Assembly: GCA_030052745.1 (NCBI GenBank)
Contig: JANBVO010000002.1
Coordinates: 2,170,001 to 2,234,000 of the forward strand
From: Pleurostoma richardsiae
Lineage: Eukaryota; Ascomycota; Sordariomycetes; Calosphaeriales; Pleurostomataceae
Direction: 5' to 3'
Length of the DNA stretch: 64,000 nucleotides
This document shows, piece by piece, positions 1 through 11,080 of the stretch. Under the pieces are notes generated by a model. That model worked only from the letters and a program-made list of their open reading frames with translations. It was not told the DNA's origin and ran no database searches. Positions within the stretch are counted from its first letter, which is position 1. Each line of letters begins with the position of its first letter. The translations under genes and the position numbers were made by a program.

Positions 1-854
1 CCGATGTTTTTCTCTGGGTACTCTGACCACCGTCTCCCGCCGAGCTTCCTCAGCGTAAAGGGCTTGCCGGGGGGTTCCTTGGGAGGAGGTGGGCCCCCTC
101 CATCGGCGCGAGGAGAAGATCAGGAGCCGGAGAGTGGTTGATGCTGAGGGGATGATTATGGGTCTGGAGTGTGGAGTTGCTCCATAGTATGTATGTAGGA
201 TGGCGGAGCGTTGAAGAAAGAGGAGGAGACGGTAACGAGATAGGATGGGCGATCGGGTAGTCGGCCTCTGAGAAGGGAAGTGTAACGTTGTGGTGCCTCT
301 GCTCTGCACAGGGAGTGGTAGATGTGAATGCCTCCCTCCATAGGACTCTACTGCAGCTCCGGCAGGTGGACTCGCTGATCTGTGATGAGCTATCCCACTG
401 TATGGTTCACAGTGGTGACCTCCTCATGCCGACCGCCCTAGGGTTGCAGGCGCTTAACAGGAAAAGAGTCTGTCTTGTCAGCGGGGAGCGGTTGGGAGAC
501 CAGAGTTGATTTTGAGGCACTCGGAACATCAGGAGAAAATGGGCAACACCAGCATAGCATCACTAGTCACAGCAAGCAAATGGACACAATAGTAGTAACC
601 GTCCCAAAGAGAGAAAACCTGTCATTCGTATGCCCTATGAGAAAGAGAGACCCTATGTGATCTATCTCGAAGAAGTCGTAAAGAAGCGAATCGTAAAGTG
701 GTATCATGAATGTCCCCAATCTAGTGGTGGCCTTCTCAGCCGCCCGTTCTAAAGAGTAGCAGACTCCAGGGGCGGTAAACCCCCTTTTCCCGTCCTCCTC
801 TCCTGCGTCCTCCCCGCTGCTGTCCCCTCCCTCGAGGCAGGGGTACCCGTCTCC
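1..854. other. Intergenic 3' flank, no gene seen
   Basis: Downstream flank of the HAD hydrolase gene. Only short overlapping frames without family resemblance occur here. The end of a gene lying outside the window cannot be excluded, but nothing supports one. Confidence 0.5.
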
Positions 855-2327
855 TCAAAACACGGGCAGCGGCGCGCCGTCCTCGCGTATCTCGATGGAC
901 GCCAGCTTCTCGACGAAGGCGTCCTGCCCCGCACCTAGGGTGGCGTCCATCTTGGACAGACGCGTCCGGCGGCGGGCCACCTCGCGCTCGATGCCGTGGT
1001 TGACCGCGTCCAGCACGGTGCCGACGGTGGCGCGCGGCTTGAAGACCGGCTCGGTGCCGTCCTGGTAGACGCCCGTCTTGACCAGGATGCTGTACCACTC
1101 CTCGTCGGACTTGGCGTCCATGGCGTTGGTGCCGCGCACGTCCGACTCGGGCGTGTCGCCCACGAAGTACACCGTGCTGGGCGGCTCGCTGGCCGCCAGG
1201 CCGTGCTGCGTCGCGCGCCACTGCTTGAGCAGCCGTGTGGCGAACTCGAAGGTGCTGACCTGCGGCTTGCCGAAGGCGTGCGTCTCCAGCTGCTTGCCGC
1301 CCGTCACGTCGGCGAAGACGACCTCGACGATGCGCCGCAGAGCGCCCATGCCGATGCGGGTGTGCTCGTGGGCCGCCGACCAGACGATGTCGTTGTGGCT
1401 GAAGTAGATCGGCGGGCCCTCGTTGAAGTTCTCGGACCGCGTCTCCAGGCGTCCACCCTTGGACATGGCAATGTCCAGGATGATTTGTAGGTCCGACGCC
1501 CAGTCACGGCTGTCGGCGAAGACGAAGATGGCCTCGACGACGATGTCGCTGAGGGAGCCGCCACGAGCGAGCAGGTCGCGCGAGTTGGCGTACTCCTCCT
1601 TGGTGAGCTTGCGGAACGGCGCCACCGCCGCGTTGGCCTTGATGATGTCGCCCGGGGTGATGACATCGCGGAAGCCGTAGCCCTCGGCGACCTCGCGGCA
1701 CTTCTCACCCTCGCCGCCGACGACAAGTACCGTCCGGTACTTCTCAGCCATCTCCCGCATCGGGGTGTGACCGCAGATGAACTGGCCGGGGCTGACCTCG
1801 ATGTCCAGTTGCCTGGAGAGGTCACCGCAGCGCTCGGCCTCGGTCTTGCCGCCGCCGTTTGTAAGGAAGATGTAAGGACTGGCGAAGACGTTAGCCATGT
1901 TCGATAATCTTGCTGCTTGTTCGTGAGAAATGACTTTTCAAACTTACACTCTGATTCCGTATTCGTTCTCGCCGTTGAGGACCCTCATGGCCTCAATGGC
2001 TTCGGGAATGGGTCTGCCACCCCGGACCAGGACGCCGTCGATGTCGAAGGCGAAGGCAAAGTCGTCAGCGACGTCGCCAGCGTCCTCCACCGGCGTGATA
2101 GGGCCAGTGATGGGAGAGAGCGGGCCCGGGGTGTTATCCCCGTCTGGGGATGGCACCAGAGCGTCCGGCTCGTATGGCGGGGTGGAGCAGTTGGTGTCGG
2201 GACTGGCCACGTCCTCTTCTTCAAGAGCGAGCTGGTCGATCCTCCGCCGAGCGATGTTAAACGTCTCGGCGAAGCTGCTGGCGGAGGTCGTCCGCACGGG
2301 GGCCGCGGGTCTCTGGAGAGTCGACAT
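855..2327 (-). CDS. HAD superfamily class IIA hydrolase (CECR5/YKR070W-like)
   Basis: Two exons, 2327-1948 and 1878-855, give 467 aa; the intron (1947-1879, 69 nt) starts GTAAGT and ends CAG and restores the frame into VPYIFLTNGGG. Motif I is FDIDGVLVRGG with the Asp pair at about residues 95 and 97, motif II is FLTNGGG, the motif III lysine lies in FGKPQVS, and the acidic motif IV is VGDTPESD. This order is that of HAD class IIA phosphatase-like proteins of the CECR5/YKR070W group, which are mitochondrial in yeast and human; the substrate is not established. The roughly 90-residue N-terminal extension is Ser/Pro/Thr-rich and has no obvious domain, although it could hold a targeting signal. 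A TATAAA lies about 250 bp upstream. The family assignment is firm and the physiological role unknown. Confidence 0.9.
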
Positions 2328-5300
2328 ATTGTCGGATTTGTTGGACTCGAAGAAGTGTGGGATAGAAAGGAAGGACTGCTGCGGTCGTGAAGGACGAGTT
2401 TTGCTTCTCCGTTACCAGCAAAAGAGGGAAGAAAGAGCACCCTGAAGAAGGATGAAGAACTCTCTCAAGAAGGGATGATGGAACTTGGGCTTGTCCAGTT
2501 CCTATCGATCTCACGTATACTGCTGAGGAAGAGAGAGAGTCAGGTCGCAGACGAGGGTCTGGGGACGTGCTCTTTATAGATTTCTAGCAGGCCTCCAGCA
2601 TGTCACTCGGTTTCCACTGAATTCCCACTGAATTCCTGGGGAAATGGAGACGGAACCCGCGTGGGCGAGGGTGACAAACAGACACAGGCCCTTTGATGGC
2701 GAAAGCCATGTGGGAACCTGTGGAACCGCTACCATGAACGAGTTTGAAAGGAGGGCGAGAAGGCAGCCAGACAAGCCAGACGACGACAACTGCTTGTGGA
2801 ACCCCTGTGGAGACGCAGGAATGCAGGATACGGGGACCCAGATGTTTTGCATCAATGATGGAAGCCCCCTGAGGAGCAAGGAGCCGTCTTGTTGTCTGTT
2901 GTCATTGTGATATGAGATACACCGCGCGTCAGTCTTGCGGTCTGACACCAGCACACCATCCAATACAGCGCGAACCCTCGCCGCCAGGAGGATGCCCTTG
3001 TCTGCCGGCCAATGCCCACCTGCGGAAACGATAAGCTCAGCGTAATCCTGGATAATGCGGCTGATAGAATTTTCAGGGTCTTGCATCGTCACAGGCAGCC
3101 AAGGAACTAGGTCCGAGAGGGGAAAGCCCGGCTCTGGCATGTGCTTGCGCCTTGGACATAGCAAACGGGCAACGGCCAGGGCCGGAAGTCGAAACAGCCA
3201 GACACCCCTCGGGAGTGACCTCACTGATGATCACCAAGGATCCCTGGCGGGCGAGGCCTGCAAAGGGCGAGGGTAGACGTCGTTCGCCATTGTCGCCAAA
3301 GGTGGCGCTGCCTCGCATTGGGTGCTGGCTAAGCCGGAACAGGAGATGGCAAGCCGTGTCTCGAGTTTATCTTGCATGCGGCGAGCGGCGCTGGAGGATG
3401 TGTTTCGTCCAACGGCCTTTGTTAGTCGTCTTAGTCAGCCGGAACCAGGGGGAGGGGCCACCAGGAACGTATCGGCGCCGCGTCTTTCCCAGCGTGCCTC
3501 TGCGTATCTCATCTTGCTCACCTCGCCCATCTTGTCATCTCTCGGCTCCCCTGGCTGCTATGATTGGATCCCTTTGAGGCCAACAGTTGGGCGCGTCCAC
3601 AGCCCCCCCTCTCGAGCCCCTCACTCCGCGTCTCCACCGCCCACTCCTCCTCTCTGCGCAGCGTCTCCACAGTCGTGCGATCGCGGCCACTGATAGGGCC
3701 GACGTCAGGCGGCGCGCCAAGTCGCCGCTTCGGCTGCATGGGCGATCCCGATGACGTCAAGTGCGGGCCCCGGTGCGGCCTCCGGTCAGCGGCCGGCCTG
3801 TGCCAGTCACGGCTCGACGAATACCCCCGTGCCTCCCACCTCGATCTTGGCCCGGCCGTGGCACACGTCCTCTCTTCTCGGTACACAGGCGTCCATACAG
3901 TACAGTACGGCATACACGTATCTCAGGGAGCACACCTTACTGTACAAGTACGGCCCTCCAGATATTCCGGCCGGCTCTCTCGGCGGGCGGCTCGCCTCCC
4001 CTCCTCCATCCCACGCTCTCACCCTCCTTTCCGCTCACCTTGCGGCTGTGCCCCTGACGCTCGCAGCCGGACAACTGTCGATGAAACCGCCCCAAATGGC
4101 GAATGTCACCGCCCTTTCCGTGTACTCGAGTACGTACCGGCTTAGACGGCTTGGACGGCACGCCGCCAAGCGTGCTCTCCTTCACTCTGCTTCCCCTAAG
4201 GCAGCGCGAGTTTCTATAGATAGCCTCTAGCCTCATCGACCCTAGACTCGTAGTTTCGATGAGGCAAGGTACAGTACACTCGGCTTCCTAATCGGGGCGA
4301 TGGCAGGAACCCGAGCACTGCGCACTGCCGAGCAGCAGCCCGTGTTACAGGTATCAGGTATCAAAAGTACACCTTACGTTGGAGGACGGATTAATTCTCG
4401 GCGGGTTGCCTGCCAGCCTGCATCCTCTCACACACTGGGGCACCTCTCTAGGTGGGTCGGCCCTTGGCGGCGTCTGCCTGTCATCTTACAAGTTGTTTTG
4501 TCGAGGCATGATATGTGAGGGATAAGCAGTGTTGATCCCTGCTTCCCTTGGGCAGCTTCGGGCCTGCGGCGCAGGAGATAGTAAACAGAAAAGGACGCGC
4601 TTGCGCAGTGACGGCGCATCAGGCTCAGCTCACAGTGAAGTCATCAAGCGTTGCCGTCAACATCCGGTATCCACTATCCAGCAAGGTCGCGGACAGATAC
4701 GGAGCGTTTGATCACAGCTTTCCCCTGTTGTGGCTCTTCGTCTGCATGTACGTTGCCGTCATCATGAGTTCCCCCAAAACGAAAATGGATGGCACTGCCT
4801 CGCCGGCAGCGTGATAGCGTCTGCATGCATGGCTGACTCCTAAAGACTGTCAAAAACTTCCGGTGGGTGGATGACTGCCGTGCGTAGATGTCGATCCCAC
4901 AACCGCATCTTTCAGTGCCTATAACGGTGTCAAGCCCGAAAACGTGAGAGGTAGGGCCCCTGGGCCCTGAATGTCTGACACTAGAGGCCGACGACCAAGG
5001 TGCCAAGATGGTGAGAAGTGACGAAGAGACGCTTTTGACCTTACCCGAACTCGGATAGGCGCCTTGAGAAAACAGGGTCAGTAGCCGCAAAGATAACCTC
5101 AAAATACCACTTGGTATGCGGCCACGGCACGCAGGCAATGAAACCTCGGCATGCTGCGTAGCAATAAGTCCGCCCTTTGATTCGAGGTCGTCGCAGACGG
5201 TGATGACCTCACTCTGCCTTAATCGTTTGAAATGAGCTGACCGCCGGTGCTGATCAGAATGCTCAACTCGGGAGATGCTTCCCCGGCCAGGACAAGCGGC

Positions 5301-5958
5301 TGGCTGGCATTGTGTTCAATGACTCGAGATCAAATGGCGCAGAGGATGTCACGGCCCGAGGTCCAGAATTAATTTCTGACGCCTAAGCGGACCAGCGGGT
5401 ACTTTCATTATCTTAACCGTTGCAAGACTGTGTGGTTGATGGATGCTGTTGCGTTGTTGTTCGAGAGTCTGGAATTGCTGACATGAAAGGCGGATAGCTG
5501 CGCTGGCTTCCGTGACGCTCCCGTCCCGCTTTGCAGCCGACGTTGAAATGCATGGAGGGTCCATTCCCGATCTGCATCGTGAGTTCTTTTCCCCATGGGC
5601 GCCGTGGTGCAACCGCCATGGCGTTGGGTCCTTCACGATCCAAGCCACCCCAGGAGGAACCCACTGTGATCTCCCCGCTTCGCCGCCGTCGCCCGCTATC
5701 TCTCCGTGCCGTGCTGGCATCGGCGAGATCCCTCCTCGAGGGATGTTCATCTCCCCATCGGGCCTCTCGCATGCACGCCCCGAACGGCCCTCCATATTGG
5801 CCGAGAGCTCCCGCAGGATATCCACCGCCGAAACGCCCTACTGCGCGTCGTCGTCGCATCTCCCCACCATCCGTTCTCCATCTCTTTGTTGCTGCAACCT
5901 TGCTCTCCGCTCCGCTTATCGACAGAGAAATGAGGGTCTCTTCATGCAAGCAATCGCT
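2328..5958. other. Intergenic region, no supported gene
   Basis: About 3.6 kb between the HAD gene promoter and the 3' end of the XRCC2-like gene. The longest frame (2574-3224, minus, 216 aa) has no domain I recognise, a composition unlike the neighbouring genes and no plausible splice partners, so it is not called. A GTAC-rich patch lies at about 3890-3965. The part from 5350 upward is the 3' flank of the minus-strand gene. Confidence 0.5.
2573..2578 (-). promoter_or_regulatory. TATA box candidate for the HAD hydrolase gene
   Basis: TATAAA on the minus strand, about 246 bp upstream of the ATG at 2327, beyond a CT-rich stretch. Position and motif fit a fungal core promoter; no transcript data. 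Confidence 0.4.
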
Positions 5959-7310
5959 CTATCGTCTTTCTCTCCGACTCCCCGCCTCGCTGAACGCGAA
6001 CCCGCCCCAGACGCAGGAGGCCACCCACCCGCTCTCGTCCACGGCGGCCTGCCGCCTCTCCCGGTCCGCGAGGGCCTCCTCGACGCTCATTCCCGCGCCG
6101 AACCCCCGCATCTCCTCCCGATCGACGCGGAGCCAGCCCCTCCACCCGGTCTTCACGTCTGCGGTTGCCGTCCCTGCCGCCGTGGAGATGCTGCTGCTGG
6201 GGGTGCTCCCTCCTCCAATGACCACCGTTCCCCACCACTCGCGCGAGCCGCTGCCGTGCCTGCCGTATAGCATGTGCTGCTCGGCGGAGGCGATCACTTC
6301 CCCTATGTGATATCTCGAGCCGCGGGCCGGCCGGTAGACGTGTATGTGTTGCAGGTCCTTGAGGGTCACACGGAGCTTGTGTCCGCCATCTGTCGCTGCT
6401 GCTGCTGCTACTACTCCTTCTGACTCCTGCTGGCGGTCATCATGATGAGAGCGGACCGCAGCCGTAGACGCACTCGTAGACGCACTCGTAGTCGTAGCCG
6501 GATCAGCACCCACTCCTTCCCCTCCTCTTGCTAGAACATCGGAGTCCTTGGTGGGGGACGTCGCTTGTGCTCCAGCTGCTCCAGCCAGTGAATCACTCGG
6601 TTGAGCAGCGACGGACTCCTGATGCTCCCGCCGCCGCCCCTGCTCGTCCTCGAATGGCACAGATTCCAGCACACGCGTGACGTCGAACCGCCCGTCCACG
6701 TCGACCACAACCACAGCTTTGCTGTGCGGCGCGGCGACCAGCGTCGCAACCAAGAGGTACACCAGCGGGAGGTGCCTGCCAGAGACGGCCAGCGGCGCCG
6801 ACTGCGAAGCACGGAAGTGCCGCGCCACGAGGGCGTCCAAGGCCGGGATGGGGAAGCGCTTCACCTGGCCAGCCCCAGGCACCGCCTGCGCGTAGACAGC
6901 AAGCCCGTCATCGTCGGCGTTTGTCCTTCCTGCGGGCACTGTCGCGGTCGACAACGCGGCTGTTGGTGGATTGAGGCTCGTGCGGAGGGACTGTAGGATC
7001 TACATAGTTCCAAAGGGCGAGTTGCACTCTGATCAGCCATTTTGTAGATGTAGATGGTGTTGCTTAGATTTATCGGCGATAAGGAATCGCGTGTGCTTGT
7101 GTTTGTTCAAAGCGGGTATCGTGAGAAACGCATGAAAACTTGAATGCAGCAACAGAAAACAGAGAAACAGCGACACGACACATACGACAAATGAAGAATT
7201 GAAGGGAAGAGGGGAGCACAAGAGAACGGAGAAAGGAATTAGATTACCTCCTCCAGGCTCGCCTCCTCGATCTCCCCCAGGATTCTCCTGCCGATCGCCG
7301 CCTCGGCCAT
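5959..7310 (-). CDS. XRCC2-like RecA-fold recombination protein (putative)
   Basis: Two exons: 7310-7248 (21 codons, N-terminus MAEAAIGRRILGEIEEA) and 6999-5959, joined in phase 0 across a 248-nt intron (GTAATC...TAG), for 367 aa. The core at about residues 50-125 reads like the start of a RecA/Rad51-paralogue domain: a hydrophobic segment around HLPLVYLLVATLVA, then KAVVVVDVDGRFDVTRVL, which resembles the Walker B-side strand of XRCC2 (IDTDxxFDxxRL). No GxxxxGK[ST] P-loop is visible. A long low-complexity Ala/Ser/Thr/Glu linker follows, including a short 12-bp DNA repeat near 6465-6490, and then a conserved-looking tail. An alternative ATG at 7040 lies inside the intron in another frame. XRCC2-type proteins act in homologous recombination as Rad51 paralogues; the function here is inferred. 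Its start lies 49 bp from SOM1 on the other strand. Confidence 0.65.
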
Positions 7311-7359
7311 CGTCACTGGTCTTCTGACTCTCTTCCTTGCAGGGCGGAGAAATGACAGT

Positions 7360-7863
7360 ATGACGCCGCCGTGCCCCAGCTTCCACGCCTCGGAGCTGCC
7401 GCTGCAGGTGCAGCTCGACGGCGACGGCAAGAGGCGTAAGACGGAGGGCGGCCGCCCGGTCGACCTGAGCGCGTGCGAGCTGCTGGGGATGATGCAGTAC
7501 AGCTGTTCCGTCGACCGTCCGGAGCGCCCGGACTCGCCCGTGCGGTGCTGGCCGGTGCAGCGCTGGTTCAGAAAGTCAGTGAGCTCGCGGTCCCCACTTC
7601 ATTCGATCAGATCTTTCTATCATAACTCTCCTCCGCATTGAGAGTTCGTGGTTTGATTGATTGACGCTTGAGGAGATTTGTTGAGGAGTGATGGGGCTAA
7701 CGGATCGTGTACCTCATGTAGATGTCAGGACAAAAAGGGCAGTTTCACCGTCGAAACAACAGCCTGGGAGGGAACGACAGCGACTGCAACGACGGCTACG
7801 ACTGCGTCAGGCACCGTGTCAGCCGCCAGAGGATTACAGTACGCATCACATCCAGATGTATGA
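7360..7863 (+). CDS. som1: Mitochondrial export protein Som1
   Basis: Two exons, 7360-7574 and 7722-7863, give 118 aa. The 147-nt intron (GTCAGT...TAG) splits the cysteine-bearing core and restores WFRK-CQDKKGSFTVETTAWEG, the signature I know from fungal Som1 proteins, preceded by QYSCSVDRPE and SPVRCWPVQRWF. In yeast, Som1 is a small subunit of the inner-membrane peptidase complex (with Imp1/Imp2) that matures exported proteins in the intermembrane space. The cysteines fit a CX9C-like soluble intermembrane-space protein. The start ATG is shared by no longer frame and the opening MTPPCPSFHASELP fits the family. It is transcribed away from the XRCC2-like gene, with which it shares almost no intergenic DNA. 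Confidence 0.9.
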
Positions 7864-8316
7864 CCGTCTAGGTGTTGTAATGGCGTCACTCAAGTCGAAT
7901 CTTCAAGTATGGTAGCCTCTGCGAGACAGTGCATCACCTGGGAGACCTGCCACCACTCTTTTACATCATGGGCAGGCCTCGTGTACCTATTAGCATTTCC
8001 TTTGACGCATGCCATGGCGGAATCACTGGATGGACAGACGAGATACACAGCGACTCCACCAGACGCAGAATGCGGTTCGAGGATCGAACAGCAAGACGTA
8101 GTTATAGGGCTACACACATTAAGCCTCACTCACGCAATCATGTCCGTACTAAATCTGCACCACGAGAAGATGGAGACGGTCAATCCCTCTCAATTGCTTG
8201 CTTGTCTCGTCTGAGTCTATCGGAACAACCCAGCCTCACGCCTCCCTCTTGTGAACAGAGCCTCGGCATCACAACAATCCGCCGTCTATGTACACCTCCA
8301 TCCCTAGCATGCTCGT
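7864..8316. other. Convergent intergenic region between som1 and COX9
   Basis: About 450 bp between the stop codons of two convergent genes. Short frames only; it probably holds the two 3' untranslated regions. Confidence 0.5.
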
Positions 8317-8856
8317 TCATGCAGCAGCCCGGGAGGCAGCCCGGTCATCCTCGAGCTTCTTGTAGTAGTTGTCGCGGGCGTGGGTGCGCGGCATGTGGTA
8401 GCGGTACCTGTATCCAGCTCTGCGTTAGAAGCCATGCATACTATCGACCATCGTTCTGGAAAGCTCAGGCGAAAGGAGAATCATGATCTGCTCATTGTAT
8501 CGTACCAGAAGAAGTTGCCCATGGTGAATCCGAGGCCTGTATTTGAAGAAGACCGTTAGCAAGAATAGTCCGAGAACCGCGGGAGATTTGCGAGGGGTCG
8601 AGCAGCTTCACACCAGCTTGCCCGCGTCGGTTCCTCCGGGCGACAAGCAGCGTTCTCAAGAGATCCAAATAGCAAAAGGAAACTCACCCAGCGCAATGCC
8701 GAGATCAAGGATGAGGTTGCGGCGAAGCATCTACTACCCGGTCAGCCAACCCATCCCTTCCGCGTCTGCGAAACAACGCCTTCCGGCCAGCCATTGGCTG
8801 CCCATCGGGCCGCCGCACCGGTCAAAACTTACGCCGGTGATAGGCTTGACGGCCAT
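8317..8856 (-). CDS. COX9: Cytochrome c oxidase subunit VIIa (yeast Cox9)
   Basis: Four tiny exons, 8856-8833, 8730-8688, 8536-8506 and 8407-8317 (24, 43, 31 and 91 nt), encode 62 aa. All introns are GT-AG (GTAAGT, GTGAGT, GTACGA donors) and every join keeps frame. The product opens MAVKPITGMLRRNLILDLG, closely matching the yeast Cox9 start (MTIAPITGTIKRRVIMDI), and continues with one membrane segment (GIALGLGFTMGNFFWYRYH) and a charged tail ARDNYYKKLEDD, as in this family of about 60 residues. It is a single-pass subunit of respiratory complex IV in the mitochondrial inner membrane, with no cleaved presequence. It is divergent from uL22m with 302 bp between start codons. The exons are far too short to appear as open frames, so the gene is easily missed. 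Confidence 0.92.
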
Positions 8857-9158
8857 TGTGATGATTTGTCTCGAGTTTCGGGGCTCTTAAAGGCTCTAGA
8901 GTCGAGGAGGAGAGGTCGATGATATCGTGCGAGATGAGGTTGGCTGAGTCGGCTACGAAAATGGAGCTTCAAACATGACCTGATCTGTCGCGCTAAACCG
9001 GAGAGCAGAGCAAGCAGTCACGTGCACAGTAGCCGAGCATCCTGTCTGCCTTATGTAAGCACTCCCGAGATTTTTCGATGTCGCTGCACATGCAGCAAGC
9101 TCGCTTCTGAACCCCCGAGCTCAGCCAGGGCGTTCAATTGCGAGCAACAACAGCCAGG
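8857..9158. promoter_or_regulatory. Shared divergent promoter of COX9 and uL22m
   Basis: 302 bp lie between the start codons of two nuclear genes for mitochondrial proteins. The only strong motif seen is GTCACGTG at 9017-9024. A bidirectional promoter is inferred from geometry. Confidence 0.6.
9017..9024. promoter_or_regulatory. GTCACGTG, Cbf1/CDEI-type E-box
   Basis: The octamer matches the RTCACRTG consensus of the bHLH factor Cbf1. It lies about 135 bp upstream of the uL22m start and 160 bp upstream of the COX9 start. Cbf1 is known to bind promoters of respiratory and ribosomal genes in some yeasts; its role here is inference. Confidence 0.45.
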
Positions 9159-10473
9159 ATGAGCCTCCAGCTGCCCTCGAGGAGGGTCCTTGGGGCGGGT
9201 ATGTACACACTGATCTTACACCATCCATCAGAGGAAGCTGACTTGCGTCCCCAGCACCCACAACCCTCCGCCGTCTCCGGCCGACGATCACCCTCCCGGC
9301 CCCGATCGCCTACTACCAGCAGCAGCAGCGCACCTACAAGTCCTTCAAGGACCTCTTCAAGTTCAGCCGCGACAAGAAGCAGAACGACTCTTCCTCCTCC
9401 CCCTCCAACGACGACCCCTCCAAGTCCGCCTTCGGCGACCTGACCACCTCCGCCGGCCGCGCCTCCCTCCGCAGCCGCCTGCAGGGCACCGAGCGGCTGG
9501 GCTCAGGCTCCATCTTCGCCGACGAGCTCGCCGCCACCGCACCACCCAAGACCTCTACTGCCACCGAACCCCAGCAGGCAGCGACGCACGCCGCCTCCTC
9601 GGCCAACGAGATCGGCGCCTCGCGGCTGCGCTCGCACCTCGCCCGCGGCGTGGACCCGGACCCGCGCAGCCGCGCGCGGTGGCAGCGCAAGGTGGTGATG
9701 CGCCACGTGGCGACCTGCCTGTCGCCCTTCGGCCGCGAGACGCGGCAGCAGCGCGTCGCCCGCACCGAGCGCGCCTACACGGCGCAGTCGACGCTGCTGG
9801 GCACCTCGACCAAGAAGCTCGTGCACCTGGCGCGCCAGGTCGCCGGGAAGACGCTCGACGACGCCGTCGTGCAGATGCGCTTCAGCAAGAAGCGCGCCGC
9901 GCGGGACGTGCGGTCCGTGCTGGAGCGGGCGGAGGCGAGGGCCGTCGTGGAGCGGGGGATGGGCCTGGGGAGGGCCGGGCAGGAGGCGGAGGGTGCGGGA
10001 GCCGGCGCGAGGACGGACGGCGAGACCATCCAGACCAAGGACGGCAAGTGGATGACCGTGGAAGACCCGACGAGGATGTACGTCGCCGAGGCCTGGGTGA
10101 CGAAAGGCCCGTGGAGAGGCATGCGGATTGACTACCGGGCAAGAGGAAGGGCCAATATCATGAAGAGGCCTACTGCGAGTGAGTTCTTCTTCTTTCTCTT
10201 CCATCACTCTCTGCCACTCAACCAACTTTCTGGTCGGCTGGGAAACTTGACTGGTTGGCCAATAAGTTTCTTTGCTTTGATTCACACTTGACTGGAGACG
10301 GGTCACGCTCAGTCGCGCTAACTGTCCTTACAGAGATCAACCTAGTCATCAAGGAGGAAAAGACACGGATCCGGGAGCACAAGGAACGGAAGGCGAAGGA
10401 GTTCAGACAAGGTCCATGGGTGCATCTGCCGGACCGGCCAGTAACTGCCCAGCGGCAGTACTACTCTTGGTGA
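9159..10473 (+). CDS. MRPL22: Mitochondrial large-subunit ribosomal protein uL22m (L22/L17 family)
   Basis: Three exons, 9159-9198, 9255-10178 and 10334-10473, give 367 aa. The introns use GTATGT and GTGAGT donors and CAG acceptors and keep frame throughout. The first 40 or so residues (SRRVLG...TTLRRLRPTITLPAPIA) are basic and hydroxylated like a mitochondrial presequence. The L22 domain follows in the middle and C-terminal parts: KKLVHLARQVAGKTLDDAVV (the L22 helix pair), then QMRFSKKRAARDV, AEAWVTKGPW, RARGRANIMKRPTA and KINLVIKEEKTR, the beta-hairpin and closing strand. L22 lines the ribosomal exit tunnel. The region at residues 45-120, rich in Ser, Ala and Asp, is an insertion relative to bacterial L22, as is usual for fungal mitoribosomal versions. 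Confidence 0.9.
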
Positions 10474-11080
10474 ACGGAGCGTTGACTTGGGGAATCTCGA
10501 CCAGACGAGGCACCCTTGGACCGGCGAGATATGTTATGTGGTGCACGACTCGGGTGTAGGACCACTGTATCATCACATCATATACACAACTTGGAGCTGT
10601 AACAATATACCTGCACATATGCGACGCACCATCACTGCTCACGTGCAGTACGCAATAGAATTGTTTTACTTGACTTAGTCTGAAATCAGCACCCTGGCCT
10701 TCACCCGGCTACACTTCAACAATCCATCCATGTAACATAAGAGGTACCACTTATTTAGACCGCAAGCTATGGTGAGCCAGAATATCTTCTTCTCCCAGCC
10801 ATATGGCCCTAGGCTTATGAACAAGGGCACTATTCCTCTCGAAAGGTCGCCGTTAGTGGTATCATAACTCCTTCACACCCGGTTATCGCGCAGAGAATGA
10901 CCCCTCCACTTGCCAACTTGAGTATCCCCATGACCGCCCGCGTTTATCAAGCACAAGTCTGATAAGAATAGTAGAGCGGTTTTTAATCCAGCAATTAAAT
11001 TCGAGAGACCTGTCCTGGCACTGGAGGTCTAGAGCAGCCGACCTCCTCCCCCCCTGGGAGGAGACCGTGTGCTGGGTCGA
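10474..11080. other. Convergent intergenic region
   Basis: About 600 bp between the stops of uL22m and the CFEM gene. AT-richer than the genes; no coding evidence on either strand. Confidence 0.5.

Noticed and set aside
736-1490. Long frames overlapping the HAD gene in other frames
   Set aside because: Arg/Gly-rich shadows caused by the GC-rich coding sequence of the hydrolase.
2574-3224. 216-aa minus-strand frame upstream of the HAD gene
   Set aside because: No domain, no family resemblance, odd composition (many Arg, Cys and Leu runs) and no splice partners.
6955-7040. ATG at 7040 (MADQSATRPLE) as the start of the XRCC2-like protein
   Set aside because: Different frame from the main exon; it lies inside the intron that joins the MAEAAIGRRI exon in phase.
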